Assembly (NCBI RefSeq): GCF_019856455.1
Contig: NZ_CP082205.1
Span: 1,984,001 to 2,048,000 of the forward strand
Length of the DNA: 64,000 nt
Source of the DNA: Streptococcus suis
GTDB taxonomy: Bacteria > Bacillota > Bacilli > Lactobacillales > Streptococcaceae
Direction of reading: 5' to 3'
Shown here: positions 39,127 to 47,941 of the stretch, piece after piece
Position numbering within the stretch: the stretch's first letter is position 1
How the letters are laid out: each line of letters opens with the position of its first letter
Made by a program: the position numbers and the translations under genes
The notes under the pieces: generated by a model
The model's input: the letters and a program-made list of their open reading frames with translations, nothing else
The model's database searches: none
Told to the model about the DNA's origin: nothing

Positions 39127-40124
39127 ACCCGTTGTGCTAATTAATTCTAGCCAAATAAAAAAACTTTGCGTATCATAAACTCAAAACAACCACGAAATGA
39201 GGGAATGATATGCAAAGCCAATATTATTATCTCGCAAATCCCAATCAAACACAAGTTATTTTTTCAAAAATCTTGACTCAAGTTCTCGCTTTATATGAGC
39301 GATTTGTTCCCTATGAGGTTCGAAATCGGCGAAATATCCACCTACAAAAACAGTCTGATGTCGTTGTTATCGCTAGTTATCTTTGGGCAATTCAAGAGGG
39401 TTGCAGGACGGCAAGTGCTATTTCCCGTGCGATTCGTCATAATCTCTTCCCTGACAACTTCCCTTGCCGTATCTGTCAAAATCTTGCTCAAAGTATTCAG
39501 CGTATGCGCTATTTTATGGTCTTAGATCTTTGTCAAACCTGCTCGTTCGGCTTGATTGACAGCTTTCCTTGTGCCCTATGTCACCCCATTCGCAACATGA
39601 GAGCTACATTGTTATCAGAGGTGGCAGATATTGGCTATAATGCGACTAAGAAAATCCATTATTATGGCTTGAAATTTTCAGTTCTTGTCAGCGATAGTGG
39701 GTTTCCTATTGATTATGTTGTCACACCCGCATCTATTTATGATGGCGATGTTGCTTTGGAGCTACTTGAAAATAGCCCATTTCCAATCGTTTATGGAGAT
39801 AAAGGATATGTGGATAGACAGATAAAGGCAGCGTTAGCAGACTGTGGCATCCAGTTAATTTCTCAACTCAGAAAAAACATGGTGGGTTATTCATGGCTAG
39901 AAAATTACAAAATAAGTCGATTGAGAAAACCAGTGGAGACTGTATTTTCTAGTTTAGAGCAGTTTGGAATGGAGGCTTTACGTTGCCGAAGCATTCAGGC
40001 GCTCAAATTTAAGACAGAGGCAATATTACTTATCTATTCTCTTTTGCTTAAAAGCAGTCATACTGAATTCGGTATCAGTTTAAAATATTCCCTTGCTTAC
40101 GCTTGATTAACTAGCACAACGGGT
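39127..40124 (+). mobile_element. IS982-family insertion sequence with exact ends
   Basis: 998 bp with terminal inverted repeats ACCCGTTGTGCTAATTAA (left) and its complement on the right (one mismatch), flanked by an 8-bp target duplication TTTATATT (39119-39126 and 40125-40132). The IR starting with ACCC is typical of IS982. Confidence 0.92.
39210..40106 (+). CDS. IS982-family transposase
   Basis: The 298-residue DDE transposase starts MQSQYYYLANPNQTQVI with GAGGGAATGAT before it. DDE residues are in the region HYYGLKFSVLVSDSGFP / VYGDKGYVDRQI / RKPVETVFSSLEQFGMEAL. It fills the element from end to end and looks intact. Confidence 0.85.
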   Translation: MQSQYYYLANPNQTQVIFSKILTQVLALYERFVPYEVRNRRNIHLQKQSDVVVIASYLWAIQEGCRTASAISRAIRHNLFPDNFPCRICQNLAQSIQRMRYFMVLDLCQTCSFGLIDSFPCALCHPIRNMRATLLSEVADIGYNATKKIHYYGLKFSVLVSDSGFPIDYVVTPASIYDGDVALELLENSPFPIVYGDKGYVDRQIKAALADCGIQLISQLRKNMVGYSWLENYKISRLRKPVETVFSSLEQFGMEALRCRSIQALKFKTEAILLIYSLLLKSSHTEFGISLKYSLAYA

Positions 40125-40168
40125 TTTATATTATTATATCATATTTGTATTTTTTGGTATTGAAAAAA

Positions 40169-40188
40169 CCCTAGAATTTTTTCTAGGG
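40169..40188 (-). terminator. S-component terminator
   Basis: CCCTAGAA / TTCTAGGG with a 4-nt loop is followed by T6 on the minus strand, about 12 bp after the S-component stop. It now ends the transcript of the S component away from the ATPase genes. Confidence 0.8.
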
Positions 40189-40199
40189 AAAATAAAAAC

Positions 40200-40748
40200 T
40201 TAATCTTTAGACAAACTACCTGTCTTCGTTTGAGATTTTGCATAAACAGCCAAAAGGAGTGTCCCTGCAATAGCAACTGTAATACTATTTGCAATACCTG
40301 CCACAAGTCCCTGTGCAAAGACCTTATTCGCCGCCTCACTATAGATAAGAATATCTAAAACTGGGGCAATGACTCCCCAAGCAATGAGGTTAGCTACTGC
40401 TTGAAAAATATTGAAAGCAAAAATATCTTTTCCTTCAAAAATCCCTTCCTCAACACGAAGACGATTTCTAGCAAAACCTAACACCAAGCCGAAAACTGCT
40501 GAGGCTAGAACCCATGACCACCAAGGCGACCCACCTCGCAGTGCGTCTATAAAGGCATGACCAATAAGCCCTACAAAGAAACCAACAATTGGTCCAAAAA
40601 CAATTGACAAGAGCGACTGAACTGCATACTGCAATTGAATGTAGGTATTCGGTACAAAGGTAGGAATGCTAATCAGCAAGCCAATGACAACAAAGAGGGC
40701 AGCACCGATACCGGTAGCTACGACAGTTTTGATAGAATTATTTTTCAT
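40200..40748 (-). CDS. ECF transporter S component (UPF0397 / ECF-type riboflavin transporter family)
   Basis: The 182-residue protein has five to six membrane helices and the UPF0397 signature ([40 protein letters not shown]). S components bind the vitamin or other small substrate; the family is named riboflavin-type but the substrate is unproven. In pneumococcus the homologue is next to its ATPase and T genes. Here the corresponding genes lie 5.9 kb away (34348 downward), split by IS elements and a terminator. Confidence 0.82.
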   Translation of the reverse strand: MKNNSIKTVVATGIGAALFVVIGLLISIPTFVPNTYIQLQYAVQSLLSIVFGPIVGFFVGLIGHAFIDALRGGSPWWSWVLASAVFGLVLGFARNRLRVEEGIFEGKDIFAFNIFQAVANLIAWGVIAPVLDILIYSEAANKVFAQGLVAGIANSITVAIAGTLLLAVYAKSQTKTGSLSKD

Positions 40749-40768
40749 AACTATCTCCTAAAATTTCT

Positions 40769-41617
40769 TTAATTACTAATACGTTTGATTTCAATATGCC
40801 AGTTTTGACCTACACCGACATTATAAGCCTTGGCAAATGAGCCCTGATTAATCGCAACACCTACACGATAGAGGGAATTGATATAGATCAATGGTTGTCC
40901 GATACGTACATCCGCAAAGGACTTGCCATAGGTTACTTGGTTTTGATACACAAGCATGTCATTATTGTATATGGTCACTTCAAAGCGATCTTCAAACTGC
41001 GGTTGCAAGGTGTAAAATTCTTCCCTCGTAATCGAGGTCCAAAGCGAGCCGAATCGAACATCCAGAATATCAATTGCACCTTTTACATAGTCCGAACCAA
41101 CTTCCGTTGGGACTGTTGGAATTTCCACAATCTCATCCACACTTAATTCTGGACCAACTTCTTCAAAGCTAATGTGTCCAGAAGCCAATTTAGCTCCCGT
41201 ATAGGCATAAACATCTCGACCATGGAAGGTGTACGAATGTTCTGTATTGGCACGGCGATTAGCCACCTCTGAAATTTCTCGAACCGCCTTTATCCCCACA
41301 TATTTTTTGATGAAGGATAGCGTTCCATTATCTGGCGTTACAATGTAGTGATTTTGTTCGGTCAAAGCTACTACACTCTTACGTTTTGAACCAACTCCCG
41401 GATCAACAACCGAAACAAATGTTGTCCCCTCCGGCCAGTATTCGACTGTCTGAAAAAGACGATAAGAGCCTTCAAAAATGTTGTAGGGTGTAATATCGTG
41501 GGTGAGGTTGTGAACAACTAGGTCACGCGACTCCTGAAGAGCCACACCAATCATAGCTGATACAGCTCCATCCACTAATCCAAAATCTGATTGTAATACT
41601 AATAAATTATTCGACAT
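40769..41617 (-). CDS. S-adenosylmethionine hydrolase (SAM hydroxide adenosyltransferase family, DUF62)
   Basis: The 282-residue protein matches the family that splits SAM to adenosine and methionine with water (LVLQSDFGLVDGAVSAMIGV; FVSVVDPGVGS; FHGRDVYAYTGAKLASG). AGGAGGAGCT precedes ATG 41617. It is in an operon with the S component (20 bp gap), so the ECF transporter may serve a product or precursor of this reaction, for example adenosine or methionine; this link is inference. Confidence 0.85.
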   Translation of the reverse strand: MSNNLLVLQSDFGLVDGAVSAMIGVALQESRDLVVHNLTHDITPYNIFEGSYRLFQTVEYWPEGTTFVSVVDPGVGSKRKSVVALTEQNHYIVTPDNGTLSFIKKYVGIKAVREISEVANRRANTEHSYTFHGRDVYAYTGAKLASGHISFEEVGPELSVDEIVEIPTVPTEVGSDYVKGAIDILDVRFGSLWTSITREEFYTLQPQFEDRFEVTIYNNDMLVYQNQVTYGKSFADVRIGQPLIYINSLYRVGVAINQGSFAKAYNVGVGQNWHIEIKRISN

Positions 41618-41644
41618 AGCTCCTCCTAAAAATAATACCACTCT

Positions 41645-41673
41645 ATCATATCAGAAAAGCTAGATGCTTTCAA
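41645..41673 (-). promoter_or_regulatory. Promoter of the SAM hydrolase / S-component operon
   Basis: Minus-strand -35 TTGAAA (41668-41673) and -10 TATGAT (41645-41650) with a 17-bp spacer. Confidence 0.7.
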
Positions 41674-41759
41674 ATAGCTATTTCCTAAACAATGCTATAG
41701 TTTCGCCTTATAGCTAAATTATTTTAGAACAACTTATTTACATCTTCAATCTGAACATT

Positions 41760-42055
41760 TTACAGTTGGTTATCATTTGGCAATCTGGCACAAAAAAATT
41801 TCCCAACGTCCGTTCTAATTTCCAATCCAGACTTCGAACTTTGATATTTATACAAAGAAAACTGCCTACCGGCAGTTCCAATCTTCAACTTTTTAAGCCA
41901 AAAATTGTCCTTATGGACAGCTGAAAATAAAGAAAACCAGCTACTCATTTCCAACCTTTAGGACATCCCACCTACAATGAGAACCGTCTACCGACGATTT
42001 CAATTTCCAGCCTTCTAATAAAATTGGCAGTTCCTCGGAATTTCTAACCTTTTAA
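41760..42055. repeat. Non-coding stretch with decayed short repeats
   Basis: Five copies of an AAGGTTGGAAAT-like motif (on the minus strand, near 41827, 41885, 41951, 42007 and 42044; spacing 37-66 bp) and two copies of a GGTAGNCNGTT core (near 41870 and 41995) are seen between the SAM hydrolase promoter and the yebC terminator. They are not evenly spaced. No gene is supported. Confidence 0.4.
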
Positions 42056-42058
42056 TAT

Positions 42059-42088
42059 AAAAAAAGTGCTACTAGCACTTTTTTTTAT
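42059..42088. terminator. yebC terminator, probably bidirectional
   Basis: AAAAAAAGTGCTA / TAGCACTTTTTTTT forms a stem with T runs on both strands, directly after the yebC stop. Confidence 0.85.
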
Positions 42089-42089
42089 A

Positions 42090-42806
42090 TTAAAACCCAT
42101 CTACATTTGTGTAAATTTTTTGGACGTCTTCGTCGTCTTCGAGGGCATCGTAGAGTTTTTCAAATGTTGCGAGGTCATCGCCTTCAAGTGATACTTCTGA
42201 TTGTGGAATCATTTCAAGTTCAGTGACGTTGAACTCTTGGATTCCTGATTCTTTAAGTGCCACGATTGCCTTGTGCAAATCAGTTGGTGCTGTATAAACA
42301 GTGATTGTGCCGTCTTCTGCTTCTACGTCATCCACTTCGACATCTGCTTCAAGGAGCAATTCGAAGATGGCATCTGCATCATCACCAGCAAAGACAACCA
42401 CACCTTTTTTATCAAACATGAATGATACAGAACCAGATGCACCCATGTTACCGCCGTTTTTACCAAAAGCAGAGCGCACGTTAGCTGCCGTACGGTTTAC
42501 ATTTGATGTCAAGGTATCAACAATAATCATAGAACCGTTTGGTCCAAAGCCTTCGTAACGACCTTCTACGAAAGTTTCGTCTGTGTTTCCTTTTGCCTTG
42601 TCAATGGCCTTGTCAATGATGTGTTTTGGAACCTGCGCTTGCTTAGCACGGTCGATAACAAATTTCAGCGCTGAGTTTGTTTCTGGATCTGGGTCACCCT
42701 TTTTCGCTGCTACATAGATTTCAACACCAAATTTGGCGTAAACTTTTGAGTTAGCACCGTCTTTTGCGGTTTTCTTGGCTACAATATTGGCCCATTTACG
42801 TCCCAT
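42090..42806 (-). CDS. yebC: YebC/PmpR-family translation/transcription factor
   Basis: The 238-residue protein is a standard YebC-type protein (starts [21 protein letters not shown]; central [21 protein letters not shown]). Family members have been described as DNA-binding regulators and recently as factors that help ribosomes at proline-rich stretches. GGAGGTT lies before the start. Confidence 0.92.
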   Translation of the reverse strand: MGRKWANIVAKKTAKDGANSKVYAKFGVEIYVAAKKGDPDPETNSALKFVIDRAKQAQVPKHIIDKAIDKAKGNTDETFVEGRYEGFGPNGSMIIVDTLTSNVNRTAANVRSAFGKNGGNMGASGSVSFMFDKKGVVVFAGDDADAIFELLLEADVEVDDVEAEDGTITVYTAPTDLHKAIVALKESGIQEFNVTELEMIPQSEVSLEGDDLATFEKLYDALEDDEDVQKIYTNVDGF

Positions 42807-42891
42807 GGGGAACCTCCTACATTTTATAAAATCGCTTTATTATACCATAAATGGCAAGGATTGAGAAGATTTTAAAAATCTTCTTTACTAT

Positions 42892-42939
42892 ACAGTTGAC
42901 ATGTATAGTTTTCCGATATATAATATATAGTACAACTGT
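42892..42939 (+). promoter_or_regulatory. padR promoter flanked by a dyad
   Basis: Consensus -35 TTGACA (42896-42901), 17-bp spacer and -10 TATAAT (42919-42924). ACAGTTG (42892-42898) and CAACTGT (42933-42939) form an inverted repeat around the promoter, a likely PadR operator. Confidence 0.75.
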
Positions 42940-42966
42940 ACATTTGAACTACATAGGAGAAGCCAA

Positions 42967-43278
42967 ATGAAAAGGAACAAGCACCTCCCCTTAACGGAGA
43001 CAACCTACTATATTCTATTAGCCCTCTTGGAACCTGCCCATGGCTACCATATCATGCAAAAAGTAGAGGATATGAGTGATGGTGATGTGAAAATCGCTGC
43101 AGGAACCATGTATGGAGCGATTGAGAATCTTTTGAAACTAAAATGGATTTGTTCCGTTCCAAGTTCCGATAAAAGAAGAAAAGTCTATCAAGTAACAGCA
43201 ACGGGACAAGAGATTATTAAACTGGAAACACAGCGTATTCAAAAACTACATCACATTGCCAAAGAATTAGTTTTTTAA
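42967..43278 (+). CDS. PadR-family transcriptional regulator
   Basis: The 103-residue winged-helix protein begins MKRNKHLPLTETTYYILLAL and has the PadR motif (GYHIMQKVEDMSDGDVKIAAGTMYGAIE). AGGAGAAGCC precedes the ATG. It is followed 10 bp later by a DUF2812 protein, a common pair in which PadR represses its own operon. Confidence 0.9.
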   Translation: MKRNKHLPLTETTYYILLALLEPAHGYHIMQKVEDMSDGDVKIAAGTMYGAIENLLKLKWICSVPSSDKRRKVYQVTATGQEIIKLETQRIQKLHHIAKELVF

Positions 43279-43288
43279 GGAGGAAGCC

Positions 43289-43915
43289 ATGATAAGACAC
43301 AAATTATTCACCAGTTTACAAGAGGAAGAACATTGGATCAATTCGATTCAATCCGAAGGTTATCAGCTTGTCAAAGTAACTCCGTGGACAGCAGCCTATC
43401 ATTTTGAAAAATGTAGTCGCCCCCCTCATCCCGTACGCCTTGATTTTCATGAACATATTGCAAAAGGAGAATATTCAAATTACCTCTCTCTATTTGAAGA
43501 CTGTGGTTGGCAACCTATACAAGGTAGTCGTAGATGTGGCATCCATTATTTTCAACAAACAATCGAAGCTTCAAGCACAGAAATTTTTTCTGATACCGAA
43601 TCGAAAAAAGCATTCTATTCACGCTACCAAAATTATGCCTACTCCTATTTCGGATTATTTCTGACTTTATTTTTTATCCATTACCAAGTTGGACTCCAAA
43701 ATGGATACACACTTTGGAATCCTAAATCCTGGTACCTAACTCCAGGACTATGGGAACGAACTGGTACCAGTTTTTGGTTTGGTTTTCTCTTTGAAACCCC
43801 ATTCGCATTGTTTAGAAGTGGCATTATTCCCTTATTTTTCCTTGCTTGGTCTATTTATTTCCTCCATATCGCTGAAAAAGGTAAAAAAGAAGCGAAGAAA
43901 TTAGAAAAATACTGA
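43289..43915 (+). CDS. DUF2812 domain-containing membrane protein
   Basis: The 208-residue protein has an N-terminal soluble DUF2812 domain (about 1-105) and two membrane helices (about 120-140 and 178-198). AAGGAGGAAGCC lies before the ATG. PadR-DUF2812 pairs often occur near drug or peptide exporters in other bacteria, but no such gene is here. Confidence 0.82.
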   Translation: MIRHKLFTSLQEEEHWINSIQSEGYQLVKVTPWTAAYHFEKCSRPPHPVRLDFHEHIAKGEYSNYLSLFEDCGWQPIQGSRRCGIHYFQQTIEASSTEIFSDTESKKAFYSRYQNYAYSYFGLFLTLFFIHYQVGLQNGYTLWNPKSWYLTPGLWERTGTSFWFGFLFETPFALFRSGIIPLFFLAWSIYFLHIAEKGKKEAKKLEKY

Positions 43916-43935
43916 TGGCATACTATCCAAAAGAA

Positions 43936-43981
43936 AAAGATTGAAAAGAGTTGACTGCAATCATCTTTTCAATCTTTTTTA
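43936..43981. terminator. Bidirectional terminator between DUF2812 gene and PTS gene
   Basis: AAAAAGATTGAAAAGA pairs with TCTTTTCAATCTTTTT; T runs on both strands serve the two convergent genes. Confidence 0.8.
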
Positions 43982-43985
43982 CTTT

Positions 43986-46154
43986 TTACAACTCAACTGT
44001 CACAACTTGACTATCTTTGCTTACTTGCCCAAGATTTCCAAGGCTGACAGATTTGATTTCAGCAGTGTTTGTGAAGGCAACAACGATGGTTGTTTCACGT
44101 CCTGCTGAGCGAATGGCTTCAAGGTCTGCGACAAGGAGCAAATCCCCTGCTTCAACACGTTGACCATCTGTTACCTTGGTTGAGAATGGAGCACCGTTTA
44201 GCGCAACTGTATCTAGGCCGACGTGCACCAAGACTTCTACACCCTTGTCAGACAAAATACCGACAGCGTGTTTGGTTGGGAAGACACTGGTTACGATACC
44301 TGAAACTGGTGCGTAAACATTGCCGGAGCTAGGCTCAACTGCATAACCGTCGCCCATCATTTTTTGTGAGAAAACTGGATCTTTCACTTCTGTGATGGCA
44401 ATGGCTTGACCTTCAGCAACAGCATAAACTGCCTCGGTCACACCCTTGAATTGTGCTTCCTCAACTACTGTTTCAGTCGCAACAATTTCCGTACGAGGAA
44501 TAGCTACGCCAGATTCTAGCAAGTCTTGAATGTCTGATTTGAGAACATCTGCTTTTGGTCCGTAGACTGCTTGAACACCTGAGTCTTTGATAATCAAGCC
44601 CATAGCACCAGCCTGTTTCCAAGCATTTTCATCTCCAACCTGTGCCACATCTTTAACACTAACGCGAAGACGGGTCATACAAGCATCCACATCTGCGATA
44701 TTATCACGACCACCAAGCAAGTTGATGATTTGAACCACTTGTGAATTGGCATCCGCAGTATCTACGTTTGAGTTTGAAACCACATCCGTTGTTTCTGTAT
44801 CATAGTTGCCATTGCGTCCAGCTGTTGCTAGGTTGAATTTCTTAATCATAAAGTTGGCAATGAAGTACATACCAACCGCAAAGAGGGCTGTTACCCAGAT
44901 AAAGTTAATAACATCCATACCGATACCAGCTTTGATCGCCATCGGTGTACGTGTAAGGAATTCAATATTACCAAACGAGTGCATACGCAAGTTGACAATG
45001 TCAGCCATGGCAAAAGCCGCACCTTGTACAAAAGCATAAACGACATAGAGTGGCATTGCTGCAAACATGAACATAAACTCAATTGGTTCTGTTACACCTG
45101 TCAAGAAAACGGCTGCAGCAGATGAAAGGAACATACCACGGTATTTTTTCTTCTTATCCGGGTCAACATTGCGGTACATAGCAAGGGTCAAGCCCATGAG
45201 AATACCAGAGGAACCAATCATTTGACCTACTTTAAAGCGAGCAGGCGTTACATTGGCAAGAAGGTCATTGTACTGAGCCATATCACCAGCATCCTTGAGG
45301 TTAATCAAGTCTGTAATCCAAGCCAACCAGAGCGGATCTTGACCAAATACTTGTGTACCTGCTTGAGCACCTGTCAAGATGTCATAGGTACCACCAAGCG
45401 ATGTGTAGTTCATTGGAATGGTCAACATGTGATGAAGACCAAATGGAAGAAGCAAACGTTCCAAGGTACCATAAACAAAAGGAGCTACAATAGGAGCGGT
45501 GTCTTGTGATGTTGCAATCCATTTACCAAAACTGTTAATACCAGTTTGTACAAGAGGCCAGAAGATTGCCAAACCAAGCGCTACAAGAACAGAACGATAG
45601 ATGACTACAAACGGCACAAAGCGTTTGCCGTTAAAGAAGGTCAAAACATCAGGTAATTTGCGATAGTTGTAATATTTGTTGTAAGCAGTCGCACCAACAA
45701 AACCAGCAATAATCCCTACAAAGACACCCATGTTCAAAGCAGGTTGACCCAAGATATTGACGAAGTAGCCTGAAACTGGAATCTCTGTTCCAAATACAGT
45801 GGTTACGGTTGCCGCTGCATCTGCAAGCATGTCAGTCGTCACGCCAAAGAAGTGACCTGTTATCAAGTTAATCAAGATAAAAGCAAGACCTGCTGAGAAG
45901 GCACCTCCAGCTTTTTCCTTAGCCCAGCTACCACCGATAGCCAAGGCAAAGAGCAAGTGAAGGTTTCCGATAATCCCCCAACCGATTTGGGCAATGATAT
46001 TCCCAATACGAATGAGCAATTCTGATTCAGGACTGATTAGTGGAATCGAGTTTCCGATAGAAACCATGAGACCTGCCGCCGGCATAACGGCAATCACGAC
46101 CATCAAACATTTACCGAATTTTTGCCAAAATTCAAAACTAAGAAATTTTTTCAT
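43986..46154 (-). CDS. PTS glucose/maltose-type EIICBA permease
   Basis: The 722-residue protein takes up and phosphorylates a sugar. Residues 1-435 are the EIIC membrane domain (SYV-type GLHHMLTIP and TGVTEPIEF motifs), about 468-545 is EIIB with the phosphoryl-accepting Cys492 (DVDACMTRLRV), and about 585-722 is EIIA with His644 (VLVHVGLDTVALNG). The order C-B-A is that of glucose/maltose (PtsG/MalT) enzymes, not trehalose. It follows an endonuclease/phosphatase-like gene, the typical streptococcal pairing, and a strong promoter with a cre site. Confidence 0.88.
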   Translation of the reverse strand: MKKFLSFEFWQKFGKCLMVVIAVMPAAGLMVSIGNSIPLISPESELLIRIGNIIAQIGWGIIGNLHLLFALAIGGSWAKEKAGGAFSAGLAFILINLITGHFFGVTTDMLADAAATVTTVFGTEIPVSGYFVNILGQPALNMGVFVGIIAGFVGATAYNKYYNYRKLPDVLTFFNGKRFVPFVVIYRSVLVALGLAIFWPLVQTGINSFGKWIATSQDTAPIVAPFVYGTLERLLLPFGLHHMLTIPMNYTSLGGTYDILTGAQAGTQVFGQDPLWLAWITDLINLKDAGDMAQYNDLLANVTPARFKVGQMIGSSGILMGLTLAMYRNVDPDKKKKYRGMFLSSAAAVFLTGVTEPIEFMFMFAAMPLYVVYAFVQGAAFAMADIVNLRMHSFGNIEFLTRTPMAIKAGIGMDVINFIWVTALFAVGMYFIANFMIKKFNLATAGRNGNYDTETTDVVSNSNVDTADANSQVVQIINLLGGRDNIADVDACMTRLRVSVKDVAQVGDENAWKQAGAMGLIIKDSGVQAVYGPKADVLKSDIQDLLESGVAIPRTEIVATETVVEEAQFKGVTEAVYAVAEGQAIAITEVKDPVFSQKMMGDGYAVEPSSGNVYAPVSGIVTSVFPTKHAVGILSDKGVEVLVHVGLDTVALNGAPFSTKVTDGQRVEAGDLLLVADLEAIRSAGRETTIVVAFTNTAEIKSVSLGNLGQVSKDSQVVTVEL

Positions 46155-46190
46155 GTGTTTCTCCTAAATTTTTTCTTGGTCAGTTGACCT

Positions 46191-46982
46191 TTAAATACTA
46201 ATGTTAACTTCCACACCAAAGTGGTCTGAAATAATGGGACGATTCTCTCCATTGAAAATCACACGACTGGATTGAACCTGTCTTTTCTGATTTAAGAACA
46301 CATAGTCCAGACGTTTTTCCTGACTATGCCCTGCCCATCCGTCAATGGCTTTTTCAACAGTGATACCTGCATCCTTTTTCTCTGCCAAATCATAACTATC
46401 ATAAAGTCCAAGGTCCCTGATAGCTTGGTAGGCTTTGGGATTTGACAGGGCATCCGTATTGAAATCTCCCATTAGAATTTTCAAGCGGTCCGAACTTGTC
46501 CGTTCCACAATCGAGCGAATATTCTCCAACTGATTTTCTTCTTTACTGTCAGGAAGGTTGATATGACAAGAATAAATGTCGATCAATTCCTTCTCATACA
46601 AGACCGTCAAACCAATGATTTTTCTAGACAAGATTGATGCCAAATCTTTGTTCTGACTGCAGTAGAAGGCATCCACTTCATAGACAGGTAGTTTGGTCAA
46701 GAAGGCAATTCCTTCATCGTACCTATCGTAACCGATATGAGAATTGGACCAGAAATAAGAATAGTCTGCCACTCCAAGCTCTCTCAGTTTCTCAAGCAGG
46801 ACCAGACCATAATTGTCTTGCCGTAAGTCCTTGGTCACCAGAGGACTTGTCATCAACTGGTTGACTTCCTGAAGAGCAATCACATCGTATTGCTTTTGGG
46901 CAATGGTCTGAGCAAGTATGTCCAATTTTTGAACTTGATTTTCTTCCAACCAGGCATGGACGTTGACTGTTAGTAATTTCAT
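46191..46982 (-). CDS. Endonuclease/exonuclease/phosphatase-family protein
   Basis: The 263-residue protein has the EEP fold motifs: VNVHAWLEEN, DVIALQEVNQ (catalytic Glu), MGDFNTDAL, and the C-terminal SDHFGVEV. Substrate is unknown. Its place as first gene of the PTS transcript suggests a role linked to sugar-phosphate or phosphodiester use. It has AGGAGACC before the start. Confidence 0.85.
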   Translation of the reverse strand: MKLLTVNVHAWLEENQVQKLDILAQTIAQKQYDVIALQEVNQLMTSPLVTKDLRQDNYGLVLLEKLRELGVADYSYFWSNSHIGYDRYDEGIAFLTKLPVYEVDAFYCSQNKDLASILSRKIIGLTVLYEKELIDIYSCHINLPDSKEENQLENIRSIVERTSSDRLKILMGDFNTDALSNPKAYQAIRDLGLYDSYDLAEKKDAGITVEKAIDGWAGHSQEKRLDYVFLNQKRQVQSSRVIFNGENRPIISDHFGVEVNISI

Positions 46983-47030
46983 AGGTCTCCTTTCTATTTA
47001 CTTCGTAAAACGTATTCAACTTGTAGCCTT

Positions 47031-47096
47031 ATTATAACGTAAACGTTTTCAATTGTCAATGGTTTTACGGAATAATTTTATTGGTTTTCCGTAAAA
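47031..47096 (-). promoter_or_regulatory. PTS operon promoter with cre in the spacer and upstream operator
   Basis: Minus-strand -35 TTGACA (47054-47059) and -10 TATAAT (47031-47036), 17-bp spacer. The spacer holds a CcpA cre-like site (TGAAAACGTTTACG, 47038-47051). Upstream a 10-bp inverted repeat TTTTACGGAA / TTCCGTAAAA (47063-47096) is a probable site for the divergent GntR regulator. Confidence 0.75.
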
Positions 47097-47177
47097 GTTG
47101 TCTAGACTTAGAATACTGACCTTTGGCATTTTTTATGATATACTAGCGGTAAATAGCAAGCTAGGAAGTTACCCCCA

Positions 47178-47885
47178 ATGAGTAAATACAAAAAAGTCTA
47201 TGCTGACATCAAGGAAAAAATTGAACAAAATATCTGGCAGGCCAATCAAGAGATGCCTACAGAAAATGAACTGATGGAGATTTATTCCTATTCCAAGGAC
47301 ACCATCCGCAAGGCCCTATCGTTATTAGAAATGGATGGTTATATCCAAAAACGTCAAGGGAGAAATTCCATTATTTTGGACCATAACCTGGTCAGAAAAC
47401 CATTTGTGTCCGAATTGAAGACCGTCAGTGAACTCAACCGCTCTGCCCACCATCAAGTCCAGACCGAATTGACCAACCTCTATATTGTCCAAGGTCAGCC
47501 AGAGGTCATGAAGGAATTGGAAGTGGATGAAAAAACGGATCTCTACCGTGTCAGCCGCGTTCGGACTATCGACGGTGAGCGATTAGAGTATGAGATTTCC
47601 TACTTTGACCGCAGGATTGTTCCCTATCTCAGCAAGGAAATCGCTGAAAAATCGATTTATCAGTATTTGGAAAACGACCTTGGCTTAGAAATTTCCCATT
47701 CCCGCCGAGAAATTTCCTTCCGCTTTGCGACGGAAGAAGAAAAATCCTTGCTTGATCTGGCAGGCTATGATATGGTGGTCTCCGTCACCAGTACCACCTA
47801 TCTGGCAGACGGCCGTCCCTTCCAGTACGGCACCATCACCTACCGACCAGATAAGGTTACCTTTGTTTCAATGGCCAAACGATAA
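47178..47885 (+). CDS. GntR/HutC-family regulator (TreR-like)
   Basis: The 235-residue protein has a GntR winged HTH (about 1-65: ENELMEIYSYSKDTIRKALSLLEMDGYIQKRQ) and a UTRA ligand-binding domain (about 90-230). It resembles the trehalose-type repressor TreR, but the adjacent PTS is of the glucose/maltose type, so the ligand is unsure. It is divergent from the PTS operon; the operator between them suggests it controls both. Confidence 0.8.
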   Translation: MSKYKKVYADIKEKIEQNIWQANQEMPTENELMEIYSYSKDTIRKALSLLEMDGYIQKRQGRNSIILDHNLVRKPFVSELKTVSELNRSAHHQVQTELTNLYIVQGQPEVMKELEVDEKTDLYRVSRVRTIDGERLEYEISYFDRRIVPYLSKEIAEKSIYQYLENDLGLEISHSRREISFRFATEEEKSLLDLAGYDMVVSVTSTTYLADGRPFQYGTITYRPDKVTFVSMAKR

Positions 47886-47900
47886 AAACTAAACATACTA

Positions 47901-47934
47901 AAAAAGAATGTTCCCACTCGGAAACATTCTTTTG
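47901..47934. terminator. Bidirectional terminator between gntR gene and glgP
   Basis: AAAGAATGTT / AACATTCTTT stem with A/T tails on both sides serves the two convergent genes. Confidence 0.7.
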
Positions 47935-47941
47935 TTTTGGA

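Noticed and set aside
41760..41954. Minus-strand open frame of 64 codons in the gap before the SAM hydrolase operon
   Set aside because: No ribosome site, no recognisable domain, and it runs across the decayed repeats.
41820..42055. Possible CRISPR array
   Set aside because: Motifs are short, diverged and unevenly spaced (37-66 bp); no cas genes in the window.
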